From contig OX419756.1 of NCBI GenBank assembly GCA_948567375.1, positions 71,030,552 through 71,094,551 of the forward strand: a DNA stretch of 64,000 nucleotides. Direction: 5' to 3'. The notes under the pieces were generated by a model. It was not told the origin of the DNA. It did not search any database and worked only from the letters and a program-made list of their open reading frames with translations. Source of the DNA: Lunularia cruciata (lineage: Eukaryota; Streptophyta; Marchantiopsida; Lunulariales; Lunulariaceae). How positions within the stretch are numbered: the first letter of the stretch is position 1; each line of letters begins with the position of its first letter. This document shows positions 34,036 through 42,947 of the stretch, one piece after another. Made by a program: the position numbers and the translations under genes.

Positions 34036-34578
34036 TCAAGTACATCTAGGACATAACCACTATCCCTGAGGAACCACCGTGAGGGGAGGAGTCATACATG
34101 CCATATGCCATCCTCTCGAACAACTATCACACACTAACATAGTAGCAGCTCCACCAGAAGAGCCACATAACATACACCTCAAGCCTGCACGTACAAGTGC
34201 CAAGCTTGGGTCCATAGTACCATCAATGTTTGGAAGGTGGCATGGCGCACAATTGCGCACATGATCCTTCCAAACAACACCATCACGTCCTTCTAACACA
34301 AGGACTCCAGATGGCAAAACCTCACGCACTCTCAAGATAGTGCGGCCTATAGAAACATCAAGTGTCGTCGGTGCTGTCTGTTGTAGATATACATAGTCGC
34401 CTGGATGAAATTGACGGATCGAGGGTCTATAACCTCCTCCTCGAATGGTAGCATAGCGTAAAGTATCTCTATGCTGAGCAATCGCCAAGTTCTCAAAGGC
34501 CATCGGCATCACTCTCCGAAAGATCTCTGCCCGTTGAGAACATGCGCTCATCCATACATCGGGGTCATCCAAGTCCAA
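34036..34578 (-). CDS. Integrase C-terminal region with PHD finger (element A)
   Basis: 172 open codons end at a TAG (34060-34062), but the same frame continues seven codons further to a TGA. The region starts with the integrase C-terminal domain (GDYVYLQQTAP...TILRVREVLPSGVLVL). It ends in a PHD zinc finger: CMLC, then CDSC, then WHMAC, about residues 134-160. The last metal pair (WLCPRC) lies just after the TAG. Counting past that stop, all eight C4HC3 ligands are present. PHD fingers read H3 tails by lysine methylation state. Here it takes the place occupied by the chromodomain in chromoviruses, so it may direct integration. The stop looks like a single-base lesion. Confidence 0.85.
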
Positions 34579-34932
34579 AACTATAGTAGCATCTCGACGA
34601 ATGGCTGCAGGTAAATCTGGATCTCGTCCATAGAGTAGGAAGTATGGAGAGAAGGATGCTTAGGAGGCTTGCCAGCTGAACCGATAGCCCATGGCCAACC
34701 AAGGTAACTGGAGATCCCAATCTCCCAAGTGGCCTCTCTGCAAACCATACTTTCGCAATCCTCTCTTCACCGTCTGAACCCCTCTCTCTGCTAAGCCATC
34801 TACCTCAAGGTGATCTCAGGATGTAGTACGATGATCAATCAAAGCCTTGTCACACAAGACCTGAAACTCTCCCAAGAACTCTGTACCCTGATCAGTCAAA
34901 ACCTCAACTGGTGCACCAAAATGACTAAGAAC
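34579..34932 (-). pseudogene. Integrase catalytic core, second half (element A)
   Basis: In frame with the flanking ORFs but interrupted by TGA or TAG codons near 34933, 34816 and 34660. It holds the second catalytic Asp in VLTDQGTEFLGEF and the Glu in DGLAERGVQTVKRGL. With the first Asp in SLDFAGPL upstream, this completes the D,D-35-E triad. The stops are single-base. Confidence 0.85.
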
Positions 34933-36012
34933 TCAATCCAGGAACGAGTAAGCTGTCCCTTCACTAGACTTGTCAGGAAGTGCCACCAACTCAATCCACT
35001 TGGAGAAGTGCTCCACCATCACCAAAACATACCGATGATGTCTCACAGTCAGCGGTAAAGGTCCAGCAAAGTCCAAACTCCAATGGTAACCCAATCCCAT
35101 GATAGGTAATGGGTGTAACTGTGGCGTAGGAGCATTGAATGATGCTCTAACTCGGTCACAAACCATACATCTGGCAACAAACTGTTGTACCTCGGTCTGC
35201 ATACCGCGCCACCAATAATGACTCTGAAGTAAGCTATATGTACGCTTTACTCCAAAATGTCCTAGCTCCTCATGAGCATGACGGACCAACTGTGGTCTCT
35301 GTGATGGAAGTGGTACTACTCGCACTCTACCATCCTCCCATACACGCAAAAGGTGTCTACCCTCCAATCTGAACCGTCTGGCTCGCTGAAGAACATGGTC
35401 TCTCTCCTTGGCCCCAACTGTGCCACCCACAACACCAGTGCGAAGATAGTCCATCACTAAGACATCATCATGAATGTCTCGCTGAACTGTACCAATATCT
35501 TCACTCTCTGGATCTGTGACCTCAATAACTCCTCTTGTATGCGCTGAGAGAGATACCACCAATGTCTCTGCAAATATACATAGAAAGGCTGATGCATGCC
35601 AACCTGGCACCATCTCCTCATCTGTCTCACCATGCCAACGTGCTCCGGTCTGATCCTGCTGGCTGGGACATGGGTTTCTACTCAACCCATCTGCATCACG
35701 GTTCACCACTCCAGGTCTGTGAACAACCGTGAAATCATACTCCTGTAAAATCAGAGCCCATCGTGCAAGCTTCCCTGAAAGCTTGTCGGACTCCATCAAC
35801 CACTTCAGCGGCTGATGATCAGTGATGAGAGTGAAGGGGTTACCAAATAGGTAACATCGGAAATGTGCTACTGCCCAAACTGCTGCCAAGCACTCTCCCT
35901 CATATGAACTATACTTCGCCTCCGCTGAATTGTTGGAGCGACTAGCATAGGCCACCACAAACTCCTTCTCCTCATCATCATGTTGGGTGAGCACCGCTCC
36001 AAGCCCCAACAT
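34933..36012 (-). CDS. RNase H and integrase N-terminal half (element A)
   Basis: 359 open codons. RNase H comprises the first ~130 residues (VVAYASRSNNSAEAKYSSYEG, LITDHQPLKWL, HRPGVVNRDADGLSR) but lacks its first strand because of the upstream deletion. The integrase zinc domain follows at about 35140-35270: HAHEELGHFGVKRTYSLLQ then CMVCDRV (HHCC). The core then begins with YHWSLDFAGPL. It is out of frame with RT because of the ~98-bp deletion that copy B does not share. Confidence 0.9.
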   Translation of the reverse strand: MLGLGAVLTQHDDEEKEFVVAYASRSNNSAEAKYSSYEGECLAAVWAVAHFRCYLFGNPFTLITDHQPLKWLMESDKLSGKLARWALILQEYDFTVVHRPGVVNRDADGLSRNPCPSQQDQTGARWHGETDEEMVPGWHASAFLCIFAETLVVSLSAHTRGVIEVTDPESEDIGTVQRDIHDDVLVMDYLRTGVVGGTVGAKERDHVLQRARRFRLEGRHLLRVWEDGRVRVVPLPSQRPQLVRHAHEELGHFGVKRTYSLLQSHYWWRGMQTEVQQFVARCMVCDRVRASFNAPTPQLHPLPIMGLGYHWSLDFAGPLPLTVRHHRYVLVMVEHFSKWIELVALPDKSSEGTAYSFLD

Positions 36013-36095
36013 ACTCCAATCAGTATGAACCTGAAATGGTCATCCCCTGATCGGTCTCCTCAAAATAGGAGCAGATGTCAACCTCTCCTTGAGCT

Positions 36096-36410
36096 CTAGC
36101 GGTGATAGAAGTTCGCCAACCCAAGGAATGCTCGCACTCTACTCACATCTGTAGGCCGAGGAATATGTGCAATAGCCTCCACCTTGGTCTGCTGGACACC
36201 AAGTCCTCCGGGGTAGATTGTGTGACCCAAATACTCAACCTGCTTGTGGAAGAACCTACACTTCCCAAGATGTAGTTTGAGTCCATGAGATCTCAACCTC
36301 TCAAACACCTCCAACAACTGTCTCTCATGCTCCTCCACAGTAGTGCTATAAACCAAAATGTCATCAATATAGCACCGATCAAAATCCAATCCAGCTAGGA
36401 TCCTATCCAT
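36096..36410 (-). CDS. Reverse transcriptase, catalytic half (element A)
   Basis: Contains the catalytic box CYIDDILVYST (YxDD), then LHLGKCRFFHKQVEYLGH and VRAFLGLANFYHR. It is separated from the N-terminal half by a stop (36462) and about 50 bp reading RFLPFGLKNAP, the usual block before YxDD. The open frame ends at the deletion point next to RNase H. Confidence 0.9.
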   Translation of the reverse strand: MDRILAGLDFDRCYIDDILVYSTTVEEHERQLLEVFERLRSHGLKLHLGKCRFFHKQVEYLGHTIYPGGLGVQQTKVEAIAHIPRPTDVSRVRAFLGLANFYHR

Positions 36411-36461
36411 GACCCTCTGGAACTTAGCAGGAGCGTTCTTTAACCCAAATGGTAAGAACCT

Positions 36462-36944
36462 CTACTGATATAACACATCCTTGCCGTGAGGATCAATAGC
36501 CCAAAATGCTGTCTTGGACTTATCTTCCTCCCTAATCGGCAACTGATGATATCCTGCTCGAAGATCCAAAGTACTGAAGACCTTTGCATGCCCAATCGCA
36601 TCAAAAATCTCCTCCGGTGTAGGCATGGCATACCGATCAGCCCTGGTCTGTTGGTTGATAGGACGGTAATCTCCACACATCCGCCTATCTGTATAGTTGC
36701 CATGCATATCCTTCTTGGTTGGCATCACTGTCGCTGATGGATACTCTCCATGTGAAATCTCCACCAAACCAGCCTCAAAAAGGTCACTACTCCGGCTCTG
36801 AATCAATGTCCTCTCCATATCACTATATTGATAAGGACATCGGAAAACTGGTGTGTCGCTAGTCAGCTCAATTCGTATACCAGGTCCCTTCAGAGCACCC
36901 AAATCCTTCATACTGAAGGCAAAACAACTCGTGTGACTCCTCAA
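36462..36944 (-). CDS. Reverse transcriptase, N-terminal half (element A)
   Basis: 160 open codons with RT blocks PSATVMPTKKD, MCGDYRPINQQT, AIGHAKVFSTLDLRAGYHQL and KTAFWAIDPHGKD. Ends at a single stop. The upstream residues (about 36945-37050) link it in frame to the methyltransferase C-terminal ORF, with one TAG at about 37053. Confidence 0.9.
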   Translation of the reverse strand: MRSHTSCFAFSMKDLGALKGPGIRIELTSDTPVFRCPYQYSDMERTLIQSRSSDLFEAGLVEISHGEYPSATVMPTKKDMHGNYTDRRMCGDYRPINQQTRADRYAMPTPEEIFDAIGHAKVFSTLDLRAGYHQLPIREEDKSKTAFWAIDPHGKDVLYQ

Positions 36945-37052
36945 GAACCTCCAAACCCTCCGTCTTTCCTCTCCAGTAAGCTTGGGTCCAAGATCTGGCT
37001 CCCAAGTATCCTCTGTAACTGTAGTAGGAGTGGAAGACGTACTGACTGGCTG

Positions 37053-37652
37053 CTATACTGGGCCCTTGGGAGCAATGGTGTCATGCTCCCGACCACTAGA
37101 GGTCCCAACCTCTGTGTGAAAAACTCCCTCCACTCTGGCTGCATCCCATGTGGACCAAGGGTGTAATCCAAGTAGCCCACGCTCACCTGGATGGACTCCA
37201 AGTAGACCACTCTCCCTAGTAGCTACTGGATGTGTCCCAAGAATACCATGTCCACTCGGTCCATCGCCCCCAGCATGTGCCTGAATCGTCTCGATAGGCA
37301 CATGGCTCACAAGCGTCCAAGTGGTGATGCCTATCAAGCGCATCCTACGCTGCTCTGCCAAACCAAGGCTCACAATCCAGGTCAAACAGTTCAGGTCCAT
37401 AGCCTGACCTAACACCTGACGCTTGGATGCCTCTGACACTGCTGGAACAGCGGTAATACCGGTGCAAAAACCCATCGCCCGCTCTCTCAGTGAGTCCCAA
37501 ACAAGTCCAGGTCCTCCCTCTCGAAAAGCATGAGAGCCTCGGAAACTCATGAGTGTGGGAAATGCAGCTCTAGGCTGTCCAACTAGGTTCACCACTGCCA
37601 TAGGTGACCTATCAGCCACTACCACTGTCTGAGACTGACGTCCAGCATCCAA
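37053..37652 (-). CDS. DNMT3-like methyltransferase C-terminal part and linker (element A)
   Basis: In frame with 37680-38408. The first ~115 residues continue the methyltransferase: SFRGSHAFREGG, then RERAMGFCTGITAVPAVSEA (motif IX-like 'R..GFP...T') and SKRQVLGQAMD (motif X-like 'RQ.LLG.....'), then CLTWIVSLGL. These match the end of DNMT3 enzymes, where the motif X helix returns to the cofactor site. The rest (about 37053-37290) is a Gly- and His-rich linker with loosely repeated 'GLLGVHPGERGLLGLHPW' units, leading into RT. The TGA at 37680 that separates it from the catalytic part is absent in copy B. Confidence 0.8.
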   Translation of the reverse strand: MDAGRQSQTVVVADRSPMAVVNLVGQPRAAFPTLMSFRGSHAFREGGPGLVWDSLRERAMGFCTGITAVPAVSEASKRQVLGQAMDLNCLTWIVSLGLAEQRRMRLIGITTWTLVSHVPIETIQAHAGGDGPSGHGILGTHPVATRESGLLGVHPGERGLLGLHPWSTWDAARVEGVFHTEVGTSSGREHDTIAPKGPV

Positions 37653-37679
37653 GATATCATCAACAAGAATGTGGTCTAG

Positions 37680-38408
37680 TCACTGAATCCCATCATAACT
37701 ACGCTGTAGAACCTCTCTGGGTAAAAGGTTTGTCCACCAAAGACGAAGACGATGAGCCCGTGATCCCACTCTGGCTGCATCTAACAATACAGCAAGTCCT
37801 ATCCAAGAATGGACTTGATGTGTACTCGCCACCACTCTAGTGCGAGAATCACCCATCAATGGAACGTTCTCCAAAAGGTAAGCTGGAGAAACAGACTGAT
37901 GAACCTGGAGATGTCGTAGTATCCGTAACATCTCCCAAAACACACCAGAACGAGGATCTTGAAGACCCAAACCGTGGCCCGCACGTGTATGTCCCTGACA
38001 TGGCCATCCAGAAATCACCAAGTGAACAGGCCCATGTCTCTCTAGGTCATGCGCCCCCAGTAAGGAAATGTCTCCTGGTAAGGCCTTCTGGTAACCTCTG
38101 ACTACTGACATCGGTAATAACTCCGGATACCGATAGGCCAAGTGTGCCACATGATGTAGAGAGACTCGCCTAGCAGTCTCATCTCTCTCTACATACAAGT
38201 ACCTTTGTACTTGGATACCCGCCTGTAACACCGCAGCTAGTCCGGTGCTGATCCCACCAAACAACTCCAATAGGCATATCCCCTCTATTGGGTACTGCCA
38301 AGCAATGAGTGTGGTATCCAGAGGTGTCAAAGCAATCGCCTCTGGAGGCTCATCCTCACACTCATCCCCTGATGGTACGAAGGCTCCACTCCAAGCCTGC
38401 TGCACCAA
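37680..38408 (-). CDS. DNMT3-like C5-cytosine methyltransferase catalytic part (element A)
   Basis: 242 open codons between protease and RT. Motif I is LLELFGGISTG (residues 46-56, SAM binding). LYVERDETARR follows (Glu 74, ribose contact). Motif IV is GWPCQGHTRAG with the catalytic Cys 137 (codon 37998-38000). Motif VI is LLENV (180). Motif VIII is LLDAARVGSRAHRLRLWWTN (208-227), very like the DNMT3 'IDA..VSAAHRAR.FWGN' block. The motif order is canonical, unlike DRM enzymes, whose order is circularly permuted. It would methylate cytosine in DNA using SAM. Whether it acts on its own cDNA or on host chromatin is unknown. The ORF is in frame with protease and RT. The flanking stops at 37680, about 38436 and 38487 are mostly absent from copies B and D. 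Confidence 0.9.
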   Translation of the reverse strand: MVQQAWSGAFVPSGDECEDEPPEAIALTPLDTTLIAWQYPIEGICLLELFGGISTGLAAVLQAGIQVQRYLYVERDETARRVSLHHVAHLAYRYPELLPMSVVRGYQKALPGDISLLGAHDLERHGPVHLVISGWPCQGHTRAGHGLGLQDPRSGVFWEMLRILRHLQVHQSVSPAYLLENVPLMGDSRTRVVASTHQVHSWIGLAVLLDAARVGSRAHRLRLWWTNLLPREVLQRSYDGIQ

Positions 38409-38489
38409 CTGATCTGCATGCTACTGCAATGCCTCCTCTGAACTCCACAATGGAACATCGAAGGTGGATGGAACAATCCCACTCGTACT

Positions 38490-38868
38490 TCATAGCCGAG
38501 TGATCTCCTCTGGTACTGGAGTATCCTCTGCATGGACGTTCTCCTCCAACAAGTCACCAGGCCAAGTAACTGCACCGCTGAAAGCCAAAACTGATGCTGC
38601 CATGGTCCCGGACTGTAGTGAGCCAAGACTGCCACTACTGAAGTGTACTGGTAGGCGACATACCCGTCCCTCACTAGACTGCCAACCAGGTCTATAAGAG
38701 GTTGTCTCCTCCCAATAGTCAATACTGAAACCCATAGGGTATAACACTGCTCCTCCAACTAGCACATCATAGGACTCAGCTATCGTCGCAATAGCCTGAG
38801 CTCTCACCACCGAGCTATCAGTCGGATGACCAGGCTGAACCTGGACAACAAGCTCTCCACGTGTGATG
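38490..38868 (-). CDS. Protease C-terminal part and linker (element A)
   Basis: In frame with the 645-codon ORF upstream, beyond a TAG at 38871 where copy D has AAA. It contains SYDVLVGGAVLYPMGFSIDY, equivalent to the 'YDV.LG..WL' end of retroviral-type proteases, followed by a low-complexity linker to the methyltransferase. Confidence 0.75.
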
Positions 38869-38870
38869 TA

Positions 38871-40808
38871 CTATGTCGAACCACCACCAAGAGATGTCTG
38901 GATCTGAAATGGACACCTCTCCACATCGGTCTTCCGTAACTCCAAACCAACAATTGCAGCCTTCCCCAACATAAGGGGCTGCGCACCAGAGTCTAACAAG
39001 ACTCTCTGTGGTGTATAGACCTTCCCTGAAGGTCCTACCAAACAAAAGACCCCCCTCTGGTTATCCAATAGGACAACACCAGGTGTAAACCGCGCTCTCT
39101 CAAAGGCCGGTCTAGCTGGCAACTCCTCCAGTCTAGCCGCTGCTGCCTGCCATAAACCACTGGTCGCTGAACGGATCCCATGCTCCTCAACCAAGTCAAC
39201 TCCACTACCAACCACCTCTGCTCTAGTAGTAGGAACTGCACCATCCCTACTCTCACGCAACGTGGCAGCCAACCGGAACACTGGGGCTGGGTCCACTCCC
39301 AATGTAAACATGTCACTGGCTGAAAATAAAGGATGCCACGTAATCAGCTGAGCCGCCCCCAACATCATGCTAGACTCAGTATGTGTAGTAGCAGGTGGCT
39401 GACTAGCAGGTACTCCATCAGGTACTCCATCACCACCTACCACACCTGCACTGGGACGTCTAGGAACCATGGATGTCGTCTGCAATGCCTTAGATAGCGT
39501 GAAAGACTGGGGAAGTCTGACCTGTCTCCCAACCTCTCCTCTCTGTGGGTCCAACTCCACTGATGCTCCTCTAGGCTCTGGAGCACGTACTGCACTCCTA
39601 GTCACTGCTGCAGATGCATCCACCTGTGCTGCTCCGCACATGAAGTCCAAAGCATCTCTATCACCAGCATATGAGGTGGAAGCCTCAGCACCCGAATCTG
39701 ATCTCCTCTGAGCAATAGCCATACTAGCCAATCTCTGCTCCAACTGCTCAATCCGAGTAGCCATAGCTATGTCAGAAGTAAGGGCAGGTATTGCACCCCT
39801 ACTAGGTGTAGATCCTCTACCACCACCTCGTCCTCCATGAACTGGAGCTCCTCTACTACCTGTCATAGCAGCCCTACCACTCCGTAACTCCGGGTGTAGG
39901 TCAAAACACCGGTCACTAGTATGACCAAATCTATGGCAATGCTCACACTGCCTCTGTGCTGGCTGTGATGCACCAGAGGTATCAAGTCCGCTGCCCTGAG
40001 TACACTCTCTCCTATGGTGAGGTCCACCACAAGTCCAACAAGCAACACCACCACTCACTGGCTGCTGCTGACCCGAAAATGAGGGTAAGGGTCTAACTCC
40101 ACTAGGCCCTCCACTCGCTCCATAGGATCTGGGCTGTCCACCCTGTCCTTGAAAACCAACTAGGCGTGGTGCACTCTGCTGCACTCTAGAAGAAGTCACA
40201 ACCGTGGATGAGGTCTCTCTACCAAATCCAGCTGTCACCACTCTCTCCTCTACCATGTTGAGCTCAATACGCTCAGCCAAACCAAAGACTACTGCCAAAG
40301 TGGGCGAAGTAGCCTGCAACAACGTAGCATCACGAACTCTACGTCGCAACTCCCTGTCCAGTATCCCATACCAAAACTGGACTGCCTGGGCCTCAGTAAC
40401 TCCCTGAGTGAAACTGATCAGCCGCCTCATGCGAGTGTATGCCTCGCATAGGCTCTCTCCAGCCTTCCGCTGGAACTCTTGCAAGCTCCTCAGCTTGTCA
40501 GTCCGCACTCCCTGGTAGTTCTGCCTCAAACATAGGAAGAACTCAACCATGGGGTTAAACCCCGGTACCACACCACCTCCTGCAGCGGTACCTCCACTCG
40601 TAGTAGCACTATCTCCAGCTAGTGCACCTCCACTAGCTCCACCCACACTACTCGAGCTAGAACTCGTAGGTACAGCCGATCTACTCCTGGCCACCGAGCC
40701 TGAAGTGATGGAGACATAGTGAGGAGACCAATACTGTCTCCATAACTCAATCTCCTCCAAATGAGCTCTCCTGAACTCATGGTAGTCGTCCATTGGTGGA
40801 CCCTCCAA
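38871..40808 (-). CDS. Gag, zinc knuckles and aspartic protease (element A)
   Basis: 645 open codons, the longest frame in the window. The gag core (FNPMVEFFLCLRQNY, LRSLQEFQRKAGESLCEAYT) is followed by two zinc knuckles, CWTCGGPHHRREC and CEHCHRFGHTSDRC. An RGG-like patch (HGGRGGGRGS) and a coiled coil (RIEQLEQRLASMAIAQRR) come next. The protease active site LLDSGAQPLMLG (D-S-G) lies at about 38990. It lies downstream, in frame, of the 40812-41273 gag segment, separated by one TAG that is also present in copy D. Confidence 0.92.
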   Translation of the reverse strand: MEGPPMDDYHEFRRAHLEEIELWRQYWSPHYVSITSGSVARSRSAVPTSSSSSSVGGASGGALAGDSATTSGGTAAGGGVVPGFNPMVEFFLCLRQNYQGVRTDKLRSLQEFQRKAGESLCEAYTRMRRLISFTQGVTEAQAVQFWYGILDRELRRRVRDATLLQATSPTLAVVFGLAERIELNMVEERVVTAGFGRETSSTVVTSSRVQQSAPRLVGFQGQGGQPRSYGASGGPSGVRPLPSFSGQQQPVSGGVACWTCGGPHHRRECTQGSGLDTSGASQPAQRQCEHCHRFGHTSDRCFDLHPELRSGRAAMTGSRGAPVHGGRGGGRGSTPSRGAIPALTSDIAMATRIEQLEQRLASMAIAQRRSDSGAEASTSYAGDRDALDFMCGAAQVDASAAVTRSAVRAPEPRGASVELDPQRGEVGRQVRLPQSFTLSKALQTTSMVPRRPSAGVVGGDGVPDGVPASQPPATTHTESSMMLGAAQLITWHPLFSASDMFTLGVDPAPVFRLAATLRESRDGAVPTTRAEVVGSGVDLVEEHGIRSATSGLWQAAAARLEELPARPAFERARFTPGVVLLDNQRGVFCLVGPSGKVYTPQRVLLDSGAQPLMLGKAAIVGLELRKTDVERCPFQIQTSLGGGST

Positions 40809-40811
40809 GTG

Positions 40812-41273
40812 CTAAAACAACCCCTTCCATGCCATGAAGGGTGTGAACAAAGTTGGGTTCCGCATCTGTTGTAGATCACACCAACTATCGAACTCTTGGA
40901 TGAAATCATCCAACTCAATAGTACCCACTGTACCAGAGTAACGCCTAGGGCCTTTGGAGGCCCCATAAATCTCGTCCATGTCCCACAACAACGGTGCGGA
41001 CACACCAAGTGCACTCTCAACTGAATCAGCTCCTATGTCAAACTCCAACTCAGAGTCAATCTCCTCCCTCACTGGGACCTGAGATACAGGCTGATACCGA
41101 GCACCACTCCGAGTAAACCCACTGCGTACTACAGGGCTAACTCCTCTAGAATCTCCAAAGAACTCCGTCGTGACCACGTAACTGCAATAGCAAACCCGAA
41201 CCACCAACTGCAACCGCAAGTCGCAACCGCAAGTACCCCACCAAGTGCCAACACCACCACGTGCCAACACCAA
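40812..41273 (-). CDS. Gag N-terminal segment (element A)
   Basis: About 153 open codons. The true start is uncertain and the ATG at 41273 is only the first possible one. It includes VTTEFFGDSRGVSPVVRSGF, LLWDMDEIYGASKGPRRYSG and FTPFMAWKGLF, then TAG (40812-40814). The same block with the same TAG occurs in copy D (about 45320). It resembles the N-terminal region of plant gypsy gag proteins. Confidence 0.75.
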   Translation of the reverse strand: MVLARGGVGTWWGTCGCDLRLQLVVRVCYCSYVVTTEFFGDSRGVSPVVRSGFTRSGARYQPVSQVPVREEIDSELEFDIGADSVESALGVSAPLLWDMDEIYGASKGPRRYSGTVGTIELDDFIQEFDSWCDLQQMRNPTLFTPFMAWKGLF

Positions 41274-42496
41274 CTAAACACCTCCCACTAATGTAACTCT
41301 ACTGAGATAACTACACTAGGGGAAGGGCAACCTGTAACCTGCCATCATAACACGCACTCTCACGGTCTGCAGGTCATCACTTCCTGCCTCACCGGAGAGA
41401 AACAAAGGTAGTCTGACTGGTCATCACTCCAGCCTCACCACCGAGAGCACACCAGAGCACCAATGCTCAAAAGTCAGGGCACCTCACACAAACGTGGTGC
41501 ACAAACAAGAAGCAAAGAATGGAGGGGATCCAATCACAAGAAATCTAAACGAAAACCCTCCATCTCATAACACAACACGGGACTGACTCTGCCACCATTT
41601 GGCATTTGACATAAGAGTAGTTCGTATCTAAGTCCTAAGCTACCAGGATCACCAAGAATGGAATCAAACTGCCTCTCCTAGCCAAAGCTACATGTGTATA
41701 GATAACAGTGGCACAGTCACTATGACAACAAGTGAGGGTGGACCAGTTGGCTAGGGCACCAGTCTAGGAACAAGAGATCTAGGGGTCAAACCCTGTTGCA
41801 CACAATCTAGCAAGAAAGGCAGATTTTGTCAACCAATGACCAAGATCTACACTAAACTAGCTAGCCTCACGCCAACAAGCTGGCCCTTCTAGGCCTTCGT
41901 AGCCTCTCATAGCCCATAGCCCTATGCCTCGAAACGCCGAAATTCAGCCAAATGAGGCATTTCTTGTTGCCACTTCAAACCTCCTCCAAAATTGGCAAAA
42001 CTTCTCCAAATCTGCAAAACTCCTCCAAACTAGCGAAACTTCTCCAAATCTGGCCAAACAGCGAAACTCCTCCAATTCTGGCCCAAAAATCTGACGTAAA
42101 CCCTAAAGATGGATGTTCGCCAAATCCCCCGCTAACTTTCCACTCGAGCCAAATTGACAAAACGGGTTTTTCCAAATCACAATTTCATGAGAAGAGCTTT
42201 CCAACTCCACCTTCAATTTCACTTTCTGAGCCCAACTCGTAGCAAATTGGTCCTGCCTTCACCTCCTGAGCTCAAAATCACAACACTGCTCGAAAATTGC
42301 TCCTTCTTTGCTCGAAATTTGGCCAGCGCTTCTGCACACCGTCCGCCTAACTGCCAAATTTGCATCAACTACACGAGCTTCTGCACACTAGGGATGCACA
42401 GAACCTGAATCGAGCTACCACGATCCACCGAGCTTGGAGATACCACCAACACTCAAAGTTCCTGCACCCAATTTCCCCCTGACTTCACTTCTCTGA
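41274..42496 (-). other. 5' leader of element A
   Basis: Non-coding leader of 1.2 kb. Next to the LTR the minus strand reads atcagagaagtg, which keeps only the core of the initiator-tRNA-Met primer site (atcagag). Bases 41970-42085 hold about five short tandem units (cctccaaa.tctgg.aaaact), also found in copy D. No conserved upstream ORF was found. Confidence 0.65.
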
Positions 42497-42947
42497 TGTA
42501 ATCAGATTGCTTAACACTTTCAACTCAACTCAACTTAGATCAGTACTTGATCTGTCACTCTATAAACTGCCAACAACTGGGCACTGATTACAGTCAAGCC
42601 ACACCCACTCAAGCATAGAGAATCCAGGTGACGCTCGCCGGCCTCTGTCCACCATAGCCAAGAACTCGAAGGCTCAACATCAGAGAAGTGAGCTCTCTGG
42701 AGCTCACTTCAAAACTATACCCCCTGGACTCGAGCTAGCCCTGAAACCCTAACGGTCCCGCTGATGGCACACTTGACGGTGCAAACGGTGCAAAGTGACG
42801 GTGGGCCCCACCGTGAAGTCAGTACCCCAAACACAAAATCTAACCGTCGGAAAGTAGTCCCTGAGAAACTGCTAGAATAACTCTAACTACCATCACTGGA
42901 ACTCCAGTGTCTGAGCATCTAGATGCGGAACTACAAATGGCGTGACA
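42497..42947 (-). repeat. 5' LTR (451 bp) of element A
   Basis: Reading along the element it starts TGTCACGCCATTTGTAG and ends TCTGATTACA. It lacks the 105-bp unit seen at the 3' end. The flanking host bases tctaa (42948-42952) compare with atcta before 33206. At best this is an imperfect target duplication. Confidence 0.9.

Larger units (their letters stand above)
33206..42947 (-). mobile_element. Element A: gypsy retrotransposon encoding a DNMT3-like methyltransferase and a PHD finger
   Basis: About 9.7 kb, minus strand, the best preserved of four family members (A, B, D, G). Order: 5' LTR (42497-42947), leader, gag with two zinc knuckles, aspartic protease, DNMT3-like C5 methyltransferase, RT, RNase H, integrase, PHD finger, polypurine tract, 3' LTR complex (33206-33867). 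From 41273 to about 36096 all domains share one frame, interrupted only by stops. A 98-bp deletion then shifts the frame for RNase H-integrase-PHD. The LTRs differ at about 11 sites (about 97.5% identity). It is richer in CpG than its relatives B, D and G, which have decayed largely by C-to-T and G-to-A changes. Confidence 0.92.

Noticed and set aside
37680-38408. Reading the methyltransferase as a DRM-type or a bacterial enzyme
   Set aside because: Motif I precedes the Pro-Cys motif, so it is not permuted like DRM. The AHR.R..WTN block and ending match DNMT3-type enzymes, and it is in frame with retrotransposon domains in three copies.
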